From contig JAGLNE010000126.1 in the NCBI GenBank assembly GCA_023139655.1, positions 1 through 7,036 on the forward strand: DNA of 7,036 nucleotides, in the 5' to 3' direction. This document shows, piece by piece, positions 1 to 5,873 of the stretch. Source of the stretch: Candidatus Parcubacteria bacterium. Its GTDB lineage: Bacteria > Patescibacteriota > Patescibacteriia > Patescibacteriales > UBA12075. Positions within the stretch are counted from its first letter, which is position 1, and every line of letters starts with the position of its first letter. The notes under the pieces were generated by a model. The model worked only from the letters and a program-made list of their open reading frames with translations, searched no databases and was not told where the DNA came from. A program made the translations under genes and the position numbers.

Positions 1-220
<220 letters not shown>

Positions 221-227
221 TTTTTGA

Positions 228-279
228 CTTGGTTTACTTACCAAGCTAATTATTTTTGTGAAACACGAAAAATAATTAG
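228..279 (-). other. Two hairpins in the 16S leader next to the mature 5' end
   Basis: CTTGGT (228-233) and ACCAAG (240-245) form a 6-bp stem with a 6-nt loop. Directly beside it, 246-259 and 264-279 form a long AT-rich stem (CTAATTATTTTT with AAAAATAATTAG, one bulge near the loop, loop AAA). They lie just upstream of the 16S start in transcription order and may guide pre-rRNA processing or early folding. The RNase III processing stem of 16S would need the far side of the gene, which is outside the window, so a processing role is inference. Confidence 0.5.
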
Positions 280-334
280 AAAGAAATATTTGAGGAAAAT
301 TGAGTTTCCTTGAATTTTTATGGTTGCAAATTGA

Positions 335-346
335 CGCTTATAAGCG
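335..346. repeat. Perfect 12-bp palindrome in the rRNA leader
   Basis: CGCTTATAAGCG is its own reverse complement. It lies in the transcribed leader between the boxA-like site and the 16S start. It could form only a short hairpin or serve as a dimeric protein site. No function can be assigned. Confidence 0.35.
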
Positions 347-362
347 CCAAAAATAAATTTAA

Positions 363-374
363 TTGTTAATGTTC
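363..374 (-). promoter_or_regulatory. boxA-like antitermination site of the rRNA leader
   Basis: On the minus strand the sequence GAACATTAACAA, continuing ATTAAA, resembles the E. coli rrn boxA (TGCTCTTTAACAATTTA) in its TTAACAAT core. boxA in the transcript recruits NusB-S10 so that RNA polymerase reads through rRNA without premature termination. The site lies about 145 nt before the 16S start, downstream of the promoter, as expected. The match is partial, so this is a tentative call. Confidence 0.35.
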
Positions 375-394
375 AGATGTCCGCACAGGAAGAT

Positions 395-419
395 AAAACA
401 GGCCTCACTCGGCCTGCTT
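395..419 (-). terminator. Terminator-like or attenuator hairpin inside the rRNA leader
   Basis: On the minus strand, CAGGCC-GAGTGA-GGCCTG forms a 6-bp GC-rich stem, extendable to 9 bp with a G-U and two A-U pairs, followed directly by TTTTA. This is the shape of a short intrinsic terminator. It sits 70-90 nt downstream of the predicted start site and well before the 16S gene, so it cannot be the operon end. It may be an attenuator, a pausing site, or simply a leader structure. On the plus strand there is no T-run after the stem, so it does not serve plus-strand genes. Confidence 0.4.
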
Positions 420-494
420 GCCTCGTAAGATGCTTGAATTTTCGTTTTTGTTTATGCGTTCATATTGTTAATCGCAATGTTTAATTGCATACTT

Positions 495-523
495 ATACTA
501 AAGGATTATGGATAGTTTGTCAA
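495..523 (-). promoter_or_regulatory. Sigma70-type promoter of the rRNA operon
   Basis: On the minus strand TTGACA (523-518), a 17-nt spacer and TAGTAT (500-495) form a near-consensus housekeeping promoter. The predicted start is near 488, giving a leader of about 265 nt before 16S. The strength and position fit an rRNA promoter. No other comparable minus-strand promoter was seen between here and the gene. Confidence 0.8.
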
Positions 524-530
524 GGAAATT

Positions 531-560
531 AGACCGCAGACAGCAGACCACAGACAACAG
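531..560. repeat. Four-copy 7-nt tandem repeat (AGACNNC) between divergent promoters
   Basis: AGACCGC, AGACAGC, AGACCAC and AGACAAC follow one another without gaps, with AG starting a fifth unit. The period is exactly 7 nt with variation only at positions 5 and 6. It lies just upstream of the rRNA -35 box and is compositionally unlike the AT-rich sequence that follows. It may be a remnant of a dispersed spacer repeat or a protein-binding array; no function can be assigned. Confidence 0.65.
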
Positions 561-703
561 TAAAAATTTAGCTAATATTAAACTTTAAATTATTATTTTT
601 AATTTAATTATAATAAAATATTTTTTTTATTTTACTTTTTCACTTATTTTAAACAAGTTTTGCACATAAACAAAATATAATTTTATAAAAACTGATAAAA
701 AAA

Positions 704-712
704 TGGTATAAT
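704..712 (+). promoter_or_regulatory. Extended -10 promoter upstream of the GH1 gene
   Basis: TGGTATAAT combines a perfect TATAAT at 707-712 with the TG extension one base upstream. There is no good -35 at the usual distance (TATAAA at 684-689), which is common for extended -10 promoters. The predicted start is near 719, about 27 nt before the ATG. The leader consists largely of AAATTAT repeats and has no Shine-Dalgarno site. The 561-700 stretch upstream is strongly AT-rich with A and T tracts; no gene was seen there. Confidence 0.6.
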
Positions 713-745
713 AATGTATAGAAATTATAAATTATAAATTTAGAA

Positions 746-2557
746 ATGGCATTACATAAAATGAAAAATGCGCGGCTTGATTTAAGCGGTGACGATAATG
801 AGGGTGAAAATATTCGTTTAGACAAGAGTGAATCTGACATGGATCATAGAAGAGAATTTGCTGAGCGTGTGGCCAGACTGGAGCAAGAAAACATTAAACT
901 AAAAGTTGAGAGCAAAGCAGAAGACAAAGAGATAAAGGATAGAGCTCCTTCGGCGGATTCGGCAAGCTCATCGCAGGCAAGCTCCCTTCGACAAAGCTCG
1001 GGGCAAGCGGGACAGGCAAAAGAAGAAGCTTTGATTGATCTTAAAGATAAGAATCGGGAGCAAAGCACAGAAAGAAAATTGTCTGCTTCTCGGGACGCGC
1101 GGATTGCCCGGATAAAAAAACAGATAGATAATCTTAAGGAAGTTATAACTGAGTTTCATAATTCGGTTGGTTCAGGGACGCAAACCAAGCAAGCGCCAGG
1201 AGGGGTTATTGATCTGCATTCAGACACTCCAATAGAAGACCAGGCGCGCGCGCGACAAGCGTCCCCGGTTGATTTAAAGGGGAGCGCAAAACCGGCAAGT
1301 ATTGAGCCCATAAAAAGAGAAGCGTTGCCCCGGCCAACCAAGCGTTTGAAATTTCCTGAGGGTTTCCTCTGGGGTACGGCCAGTAGCGCCTACCAAGTAG
1401 AAGGCGGGATCAAGAATGACTGGAGCGTCTGGGAGAAGTCAGCCAAGCGCAAAATGAAAATGGTCAAGGAGAACAAAAACGTCCATGATTATATTTGCGG
1501 TGACGCCTGCGATTCGCACCATCGGTATAAGGAAGATTTTCGTTTGGCCAAGAGAATGAACAATAACACGATTCGTTTTGGCCTTGAGTGGGCGCGGATC
1601 CAACCCAAGCGTGATACCTGGAATGTGCATGCGATCAAGCATTATCGGGAGATGATCAAGACCGCTAAAGATATGGGGTTTAGCACCGTAGTAACTCTTT
1701 GGCACTGGACCCTGCCGACCTGGGTGGCCAATACCGACGGCTGGACAAACAAAAAGACCATTGATGATTTTTGTGTTTATGTTGATTTAATTATTAAAGA
1801 GCTGGGGGCAGATATTGACTATTGGGTAATTTTAAATGAACCGGTGATGTATGTTTTTGGCGCTTATTTGCGCGCTTATCATCCGCCGCAAAAAAGAAGT
1901 TTGGTTTATGCGGAAAAAGCATTAAGGAATTTGGTTAAAGCGCAGAAACGGGTGTACTCGCAGATCCACGATTATTATTCCGGGGCAAAAGTCGGTTACG
2001 CAACTATGCTTAATTTTTTTGAGTCGGATAATCCCTGGAATCCCTGGACCCAGCTGATTGCTCAAGGCCTTCACCATTATTGGAACGCCCGGTTTATCAA
2101 TAAGACTAAGGACAGTTTTGATTATTTGGGAGTTAATTATTATTTTCATGATCGGATTATTTGGCATCCGCCTTTTAAGAAAAATAAGAATGTCTGGACC
2201 GACGATAAGGGCTGGGAAATATACCCAAAAGGGATTTATCGTATGCTTAAATTTGCCAATAAATATAATAAACCGATAATAATAACCGAAAATGGCATTG
2301 CTGACGCTAAAGATAAAGACCGGGTCCGATACATAAAGGAACATTTGCGTTACATACATCAAGCGATTGAAGAGGGCGCTAATATTGAAGGTTATTTATA
2401 TTGGTCGCTTTTGGACAATTTTGAGTGGAGCTATGGCTGGGCACCGAAATTCGGCCTTCACAGCGTAGACCGCGAGACATTTGAGCGTACCCCGCGGCCA
2501 AGCGCGGCAGAATATGGGAAGATATGTAAGGAGAATGCGGTTGAGGTGGAAGAATAA
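746..2557 (+). CDS. Family 1 glycoside hydrolase (beta-glucosidase-like) with long charged N-terminal extension
   Basis: The protein is 603 aa. Residues 201-595 are a GH1 (beta/alpha)8 retaining glycosidase domain. It opens with FPEGFLWGTASSAYQVEGG (substrate-binding Gln217) and has LWHW (His320) and LNEP with acid/base Glu365. It also has NYY near 464-466, ITENG with nucleophile Glu515, and LLDNFEW with sugar-contacting Glu560 and Trp561. All catalytic residues are present, so it should hydrolyse beta-glycosides; the sugar cannot be predicted. At about 395 aa the domain is shorter than usual (about 440-480), with a short stretch between residues 434 and 460. Residues 1-200 are not GH1: a charged, probably coiled-coil segment (33-66), a Ser/Ala/Gln-rich repeat-derived block (67-92), a second charged helix (about 95-140) and a disordered linker. 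No signal peptide was seen, so it is probably cytoplasmic. ATG at 746 was chosen because it fits the upstream promoter; Met6 is an alternative. It is the first of three closely spaced plus-strand genes. Confidence 0.93.
   Translation: MALHKMKNARLDLSGDDNEGENIRLDKSESDMDHRREFAERVARLEQENIKLKVESKAEDKEIKDRAPSADSASSSQASSLRQSSGQAGQAKEEALIDLKDKNREQSTERKLSASRDARIARIKKQIDNLKEVITEFHNSVGSGTQTKQAPGGVIDLHSDTPIEDQARARQASPVDLKGSAKPASIEPIKREALPRPTKRLKFPEGFLWGTASSAYQVEGGIKNDWSVWEKSAKRKMKMVKENKNVHDYICGDACDSHHRYKEDFRLAKRMNNNTIRFGLEWARIQPKRDTWNVHAIKHYREMIKTAKDMGFSTVVTLWHWTLPTWVANTDGWTNKKTIDDFCVYVDLIIKELGADIDYWVILNEPVMYVFGAYLRAYHPPQKRSLVYAEKALRNLVKAQKRVYSQIHDYYSGAKVGYATMLNFFESDNPWNPWTQLIAQGLHHYWNARFINKTKDSFDYLGVNYYFHDRIIWHPPFKKNKNVWTDDKGWEIYPKGIYRMLKFANKYNKPIIITENGIADAKDKDRVRYIKEHLRYIHQAIEEGANIEGYLYWSLLDNFEWSYGWAPKFGLHSVDRETFERTPRPSAAEYGKICKENAVEVEE
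945..1017 (+). repeat. GC-rich repeat-like insert inside the GH1 N-terminal extension
   Basis: This block is far richer in G and C than the surrounding Lys/Glu coding sequence. GGCAAGCTC occurs at 961-969 and again, as GGCAAGCTC, at 976-984, followed by the related CTTCGACAAAGCTCGGGGC. It translates in frame to a Ser/Ala/Gln-rich stretch (residues about 67-91) with no resemblance to GH1 proteins. CTTCGACAAGCTC-type motifs are, from memory, common dispersed repeats in CPR spacers. The boundaries are approximate. Confidence 0.5.
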
Positions 2558-2594
2558 TTAAAAATTAAAAATTAAGAATTAAAAATTAGAATTG
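2556..2594. repeat. AATTAAAAATT-type spacer repeat between GH1 and transporter genes
   Basis: The 37-nt gap between the two genes consists almost wholly of AATTAAAAATT and AATTAAGAATT units. It overlaps the GH1 stop codon and ends at the next ATG. It contains no Shine-Dalgarno site and no terminator hairpin, so read-through into the transporter gene is likely. Very similar units lie in frame inside the pseudouridine synthase gene at 6283-6319. Confidence 0.65.
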
Positions 2595-3560
2595 ATGTGG
2601 TTACTAGTCGCAGTTACATCTTATTTTATTAACGCCGGGGTTTATGTTGCGGATAAGTTTTTGCTTAGTAAAAAAATCCACTCTTCAATTGTTTATGCTT
2701 TTTTTGTCGGTATCTGGAGTATTTTTAATTTTGTATTATTAATATTTGACCCCTGGCTGCCGAGTCTGCGCGAGCTAAGCCTTGACCTCCTGGCCGGAGG
2801 CCTTTTTTTGCTAACCTTGATTTTCTGGTATAAAGCTTTGCACCAAAGCGAAGCGACCAGAGTAGTGCCGATCGTTGGGGCCTTGGTGCCGATTTTTTCT
2901 TTTATCCTTTCTTATATTTTTCTCGGGCAAGCTTTGACCGAGCAACAACTTTTGGCTTTTATTGTCCTTATAATCGGAGGAGTGTTGATCTCTGTTAAGC
3001 ACACCCGTTTTTATTATCTTAAAGAGGTGTCTGATCATTTTAAAAAAATATTTGGCAATGTCTTTGGACCGATTCACGCTCAGTACCGCCCAACGCGTCG
3101 CTTGATACTTAATTCTTTGACCAGCGCCTTGCTTTTTGCCGCCTATTACGTTTTAATAAAATATATTTATGATACTCAGCCTTTTATCGGCAGTTTTGTC
3201 TGGAGCCGGCTGGGTACTTTCATCGGCGTTTTGCTTATCCTTTTTGTCCCGGATTGGAGGCGTATGATATTTGAGTATCAAAAGGGAGTGAAGACGCCAA
3301 AAAATTTGGGTTTTTTTCTTGGCGTTCGAATGTTGGCAGCCGTTGCTTTCATAATGCTTAATTGGGCAATCAGCCTGGGTAACGTGGCTCTTATTAATTC
3401 AATCCAGGGGACGCAGTATATTTTTCTTTTACTGATCGTAGTAATAATTTCCCACCGGTTTCCAAAAATTTTGGAAGAAGAGCTGGGCGGTGGGGTGTTG
3501 ATGCAAAAAATTATTGGCACAGCCTTGGTCGGTTTGGGTTTGTATATGCTTATCACTTAA
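2595..3560 (+). CDS. EamA/DMT-superfamily membrane transporter
   Basis: The protein is 321 aa from the ATG at 2595; a TTG three bases upstream is in frame but a less likely start. About ten hydrophobic segments are visible (roughly 2-20, 32-52, 64-79, 91-110, 117-134, 171-191, 199-217, 237-258, 263-285 and 304-320), the 5+5 layout of the drug/metabolite transporter superfamily. The first half ends in the EamA-typical ALHQSEATRVVPIVGALVPI, FLGQALT and a Gly-rich last helix. The second half has the matching ISLGNVALINSIQGTQY and GTALVGLGLY. A cytoplasmic charged loop (135-170) separates the halves. It should act in the cytoplasmic membrane, possibly exporting or importing a small metabolite or sugar derivative; the substrate is unknown. 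It lies 37 nt after the GH1 gene and 21 nt before the ligase-like gene, so cotranscription is likely. Confidence 0.85.
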   Translation: MWLLVAVTSYFINAGVYVADKFLLSKKIHSSIVYAFFVGIWSIFNFVLLIFDPWLPSLRELSLDLLAGGLFLLTLIFWYKALHQSEATRVVPIVGALVPIFSFILSYIFLGQALTEQQLLAFIVLIIGGVLISVKHTRFYYLKEVSDHFKKIFGNVFGPIHAQYRPTRRLILNSLTSALLFAAYYVLIKYIYDTQPFIGSFVWSRLGTFIGVLLILFVPDWRRMIFEYQKGVKTPKNLGFFLGVRMLAAVAFIMLNWAISLGNVALINSIQGTQYIFLLLIVVIISHRFPKILEEELGGGVLMQKIIGTALVGLGLYMLIT

Positions 3561-3581
3561 TAATTTCAAATAATTAGTTAT

Positions 3582-5192
3582 ATGGAAAATTTATCACTAT
3601 TAATATTTAGTGTCGGCTATGTCGCCTTGGCTTGGCGCAGGCTTGATTGGGCGGTGATGTTTATTTTGGCGACTCTTCCCAGCTATATGATTCGGTTTGA
3701 AATATTTGGCATTCCTTTTACGGTACTGGAAACAATGATTTTAATTGCTTTTACTGTTTGGACGATAAAAAATTATTCGTCTATTATTAATAATTTAAAA
3801 TTAAGATTTAAAAATTCATTTAAAATTGCTTGTACTCGCTTGACGGGTGAAAATTATAAATTGAAAATTCTTACCCGTTATCCATTTGACTATGAGATCA
3901 TTGCCTTATTGATTATTTCCTGGATCGCGATTGTGGTGGCTGGTTTTTCGGATTCAGCTTTGGGAATCTGGAAAGCTTATTTTTTTGAACCGGTGTTATT
4001 GTATATTCTTTTAATAAATTTGTTCGGGAAACGTGATACTAATCCGCGAATAAATATTAATCCGCCAATTGCGAATAATGTAAATAGTGTGAATTCGATT
4101 ATTGTGGCTTTAGCAATTGGGGCATTTTGGGTATCAGCTTTAGCGATTATTGAAAGGCTAATAGGTTGGAACGCGGTTGCCGCTTTTTGGCCGCGGGTAA
4201 CCGGGCCATTTTTGTATCCGAATGCTTTGGGGCTTTATTTGGGACCAATTGTTTTATTGTTAATTGGGTGGCTTATAAATCAGTGGAGAATTTTCAATTT
4301 TCAATATTTAATTTTTAAACAATTTTCAATATTTAATTTTCAATTATTGTTTACGGGTGTAACCATTTTGTTTTCAATTACTGCAATTATATTAGCGAGT
4401 TCGGAGGGGGCGCTGGCCGGGATATTGATTGCCGGATTTATTTTGGGATTATTTATATTAATAAATAGGAAGCCAAAGTTTAAATGGTTGCCCTTGGGCG
4501 CAATCGTAGCAGTTGGAGGTTTTGTTATTTTTAGCTCGCTTTTTTTCCTTTTTGTTGTGCCTGAACATAAGTATTTTAATTCTTCGTGTCCAACATTAAA
4601 TTATATATCTGACAAGGCGATGCTTAAAGATATTTCCGGTGAAATAAGAAAACAGCAGTGGCGGGAGACATTTGCGATGATGAAGGGCGATTACCGCTGG
4701 CTTACCGGGACCGGTCTTTCCGGCTACCAGGCAGCAATCAAATCCTATCACCAGGAAGGAATATTTTTTAATTTTTTGCGGGACAAAGATTTCCGCCAAC
4801 AGATCGTCTGGGGAAGCGAGGAATACAAAGCCAAGCATTGGCAACCGGTTGAGATCTATATGTATCCGCACAATTTAATACTTAATTTTTGGACTGAATT
4901 GGGAATGCTGGGAATGATTTTATTTATTTGGATTATTGGAAAGTTTTTTTATTTAGGGTTTGTAAATTGTAAATTGAAAATTGCCTGTACTCGCTTGGCG
5001 GGTGAAAATTTTGGTGACAAAAGAAATGGATATTTAATTTTGGGGTTAATGTGTTCAATGGTTGTAATAGTGATACATGGAACAGTCGATGTGCCATATT
5101 TTAAAAATGATTTGGCAATTATATTTTGGGTGCTGATAAGCATGATCGGGATTATGAGGCTTGAAATAAAAGAAGATAATAAAAATAGTTGA
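3582..5192 (+). CDS. O-antigen ligase/polymerase-like (Wzy_C family) membrane protein with repeat insertions
   Basis: The protein is 536 aa with about eleven membrane segments. A large extracytoplasmic loop spans about 326-430. Family signs are the FLYPNALGLYL stretch (210-220), SSEGALAG (273-280), GTGLSGY before the end of the large loop (376-382), YPHNLILNFWTELGMLG (428-444, with His430 and Asn431), and a final HGTVDVPYFKNDLA (499-512). Proteins of this family join or polymerise lipid-linked glycans at the outer face of the cytoplasmic membrane, so this one may build or attach a surface polysaccharide. Ligase and polymerase cannot be told apart here. Four predicted cytoplasmic loops or loop parts carry repeat-derived sequence (residues 81-91, about 154-166, about 238-254 and 466-476), yet the frame stays open. 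The start ATG at 3582 has no Shine-Dalgarno site. The stop codon lies within the -35 box of the next promoter. Confidence 0.82.
   Translation: MENLSLLIFSVGYVALAWRRLDWAVMFILATLPSYMIRFEIFGIPFTVLETMILIAFTVWTIKNYSSIINNLKLRFKNSFKIACTRLTGENYKLKILTRYPFDYEIIALLIISWIAIVVAGFSDSALGIWKAYFFEPVLLYILLINLFGKRDTNPRININPPIANNVNSVNSIIVALAIGAFWVSALAIIERLIGWNAVAAFWPRVTGPFLYPNALGLYLGPIVLLLIGWLINQWRIFNFQYLIFKQFSIFNFQLLFTGVTILFSITAIILASSEGALAGILIAGFILGLFILINRKPKFKWLPLGAIVAVGGFVIFSSLFFLFVVPEHKYFNSSCPTLNYISDKAMLKDISGEIRKQQWRETFAMMKGDYRWLTGTGLSGYQAAIKSYHQEGIFFNFLRDKDFRQQIVWGSEEYKAKHWQPVEIYMYPHNLILNFWTELGMLGMILFIWIIGKFFYLGFVNCKLKIACTRLAGENFGDKRNGYLILGLMCSMVVIVIHGTVDVPYFKNDLAIIFWVLISMIGIMRLEIKEDNKNS
3822..3855 (+). repeat. 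34-nt in-gene repeat element, copy 1
   Basis: The unit begins and ends with AAAATT and has a 22-nt core containing the small inverted repeat ACTCG-CTTGA-CGGGT. It matches copy 2 (4977-5010) at 32 of 34 positions. It starts exactly on a codon boundary (codon 81) of the ligase-like gene and encodes KIACTRLTGEN. It lies in a predicted cytoplasmic loop, surrounded by AATTTAAAATTAAG-type sequence that resembles spacer repeats. Confidence 0.85.
4041..4077 (+). repeat. AATCCGC-type repeat pair inside ligase-like gene
   Basis: TAATCCGCGAATA is followed 19 nt on by TAATCCGCCAATTGCGAATA, a variant of the same unit. It encodes Asn/Pro/Ile-rich sequence (about residues 154-166) in the cytoplasmic loop after the fourth predicted membrane segment. 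It looks like a degenerate AATCCGCGAATA spacer repeat carried in frame. Boundaries are approximate. Confidence 0.4.
4295..4340 (+). repeat. 21-nt AT-rich direct repeat inside ligase-like gene
   Basis: Two identical 21-nt copies (4295-4315 and 4320-4340), starting CAATTTTCAATATTTAA, lie 25 nt apart. Because 25 is not a multiple of three, the copies are read in different frames (giving NFQYLIF and QFSIFNF). They lie in a predicted cytoplasmic loop between membrane segments and resemble TTTTCAATTTTCAA-type spacer repeats. Confidence 0.75.
4977..5010 (+). repeat. 34-nt in-gene repeat element, copy 2
   Basis: This copy differs from copy 1 (3822-3855) by two transitions. It has AAAATT at both ends and a fully paired small hairpin ACTCGC-TTG-GCGGGT (one G-U). 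It starts on a codon boundary (codon 466) of the same gene, so the reading phase equals that of copy 1, encoding KIACTRLAGEN. It lies in the cytoplasmic loop between the first two membrane segments that follow the large extracytoplasmic loop. Confidence 0.85.
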
Positions 5193-5217
5193 CAAATTCC
5201 CAAAATGGGAATATAAT
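5189..5217 (+). promoter_or_regulatory. Perfect-consensus sigma70 promoter of the higBA operon
   Basis: TTGACA (5189-5194), a 17-nt spacer and TATAAT (5212-5217) match the housekeeping consensus at all twelve positions. The expected start, six or seven bases after the -10 box, falls at about 5224-5226, that is at the higB ATG itself, so the message is probably leaderless. The -35 box contains the stop codon of the upstream ligase-like gene. It may also drive the pseudouridine synthase and MazG-like genes downstream, since no terminator was seen between them. Confidence 0.9.
5196..5212. promoter_or_regulatory. Operator-like palindrome in the higBA promoter spacer
   Basis: ATTCCC-AAAAT-GGGAAT is a 6-bp inverted repeat with a 5-bp centre, placed between the -35 and -10 boxes and touching the first base of the -10. 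A bound dimer would block RNA polymerase. HigA-type antitoxins with an HTH domain usually repress their own operon through such a site, so HigA, alone or with HigB, is the likely ligand (inference). Confidence 0.75.
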
Positions 5218-5225
5218 CAAAATTA

Positions 5226-5525
5226 ATGAGGGTTATTTCAATAAAAAAAATAAGAAATTTTTGGGAAGATAAAAAATACAGTGATTCAGAGCAAGCGTTA
5301 AGAGCCTGGTATTGGGAAATGAAAAAGGAAAAATGGCAATCACCCAATGATGTAAAAAGAAAATACAAAAATGCTAGTATTATTGGGCATGAACGGATTG
5401 TATTTAATGTTAAGGGAAATAAATACAGGTTGATAGTGGTGATAAAATATAAATTTCAAATAATTTTTATTAGATTTGTCGGCACTCACGATGAGTATGA
5501 TAAAATAAATGCTAGAAATATATGA
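5226..5525 (+). CDS. higB: HigB-family mRNA interferase toxin
   Basis: The protein is 99 aa, the usual length. It matches the HigB toxin family (RelE fold) along its length: an N-terminal MRVIS strand, FWE and a helix with ALRAWYWEMKKEKWQSP (24-40), ASIIGHERIVFNVKGNKYRL (50-69), and the closing IRFVGTHDEYDKI (82-94) with His88. HigB toxins cleave mRNA in the ribosome and stop translation until neutralised by HigA. The toxin gene comes first, as is normal for higBA and opposite to most toxin-antitoxin pairs. It overlaps higA by 4 nt (ATGA), so translation is probably coupled. The ATG lies at or within 2 nt of the predicted transcription start. It looks intact. Confidence 0.93.
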   Translation: MRVISIKKIRNFWEDKKYSDSEQALRAWYWEMKKEKWQSPNDVKRKYKNASIIGHERIVFNVKGNKYRLIVVIKYKFQIIFIRFVGTHDEYDKINARNI

Positions 5526-5869
5526 ATATTAAACCAATAAAGACTAAAAAAGATCATCAAAACGCTTTAAAGCGGGTTGAAAAAATATGGGACGCTAAAC
5601 CAAATTCAAAAGCAGGCGACGAGCTTGATATTTTAGCTACGCTGATAGAGCATTATGAAGAAAATAATTATCCGATTTTACCGCCAGACCCGATTGAAGC
5701 TATTAAGTTTCGCATGGATCAAATAGGATTAGAGCAAAAAGATTTAGCCAAAATAATCGGCGCGAACAGAACTTCAGAAATATTAAAGAGAAAAAGGAAT
5801 TTAACATTGAAGATGATAAGGTTATTGCATTTAAATTTTGGTATCCCAACCGATTCTTTGATTGGATAA
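5522..5869 (+). CDS. higA: HigA-family antitoxin with XRE-type HTH
   Basis: The protein is 115 aa. The N-terminal half carries the family signature MNIKPIKT, the AGDELDILATLIEHYEE helix (31-47) and YPILPPDPIEAIKFRM (50-65). The C-terminal half (about 59-112) is a Cro/C1-type helix-turn-helix with QKDLAKIIG (72-80), SEILKRKRNLTLKMIR (85-100) and the final GIPTDSLI. The usual Gly-Ser-basic-Ser turn is shortened by about one residue to GANRTSEIL, a mild oddity at the DNA-recognition helix. It should bind and neutralise HigB and repress the operon through the palindrome at 5196-5212. Its start codon overlaps the higB stop. Confidence 0.92.
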   Translation: MNIKPIKTKKDHQNALKRVEKIWDAKPNSKAGDELDILATLIEHYEENNYPILPPDPIEAIKFRMDQIGLEQKDLAKIIGANRTSEILKRKRNLTLKMIRLLHLNFGIPTDSLIG

Positions 5870-5873
5870 TTAA

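Noticed and set aside
1922..2362. A 146-codon open frame on the minus strand inside the GH1 gene
   Set aside because: It is antisense to a well-conserved catalytic domain, shows no family motif, and its length is explained by the codon use of the GH1 gene.
2592..2594. TTG start for the transporter
   Set aside because: It adds only one residue before an ATG and has no ribosome-binding site to favour it; ATG at 2595 is simpler.
3822..5010. CRISPR-like reading of the repeated 34-nt units
   Set aside because: Only two copies, 1.1 kb apart and inside an open reading frame, with no regular spacers and no cas genes.
4949..5368. A 139-codon minus-strand open frame across the ligase end and higB
   Set aside because: It lies opposite two recognised genes and their consensus promoter, is low-complexity and has no recognisable domain.
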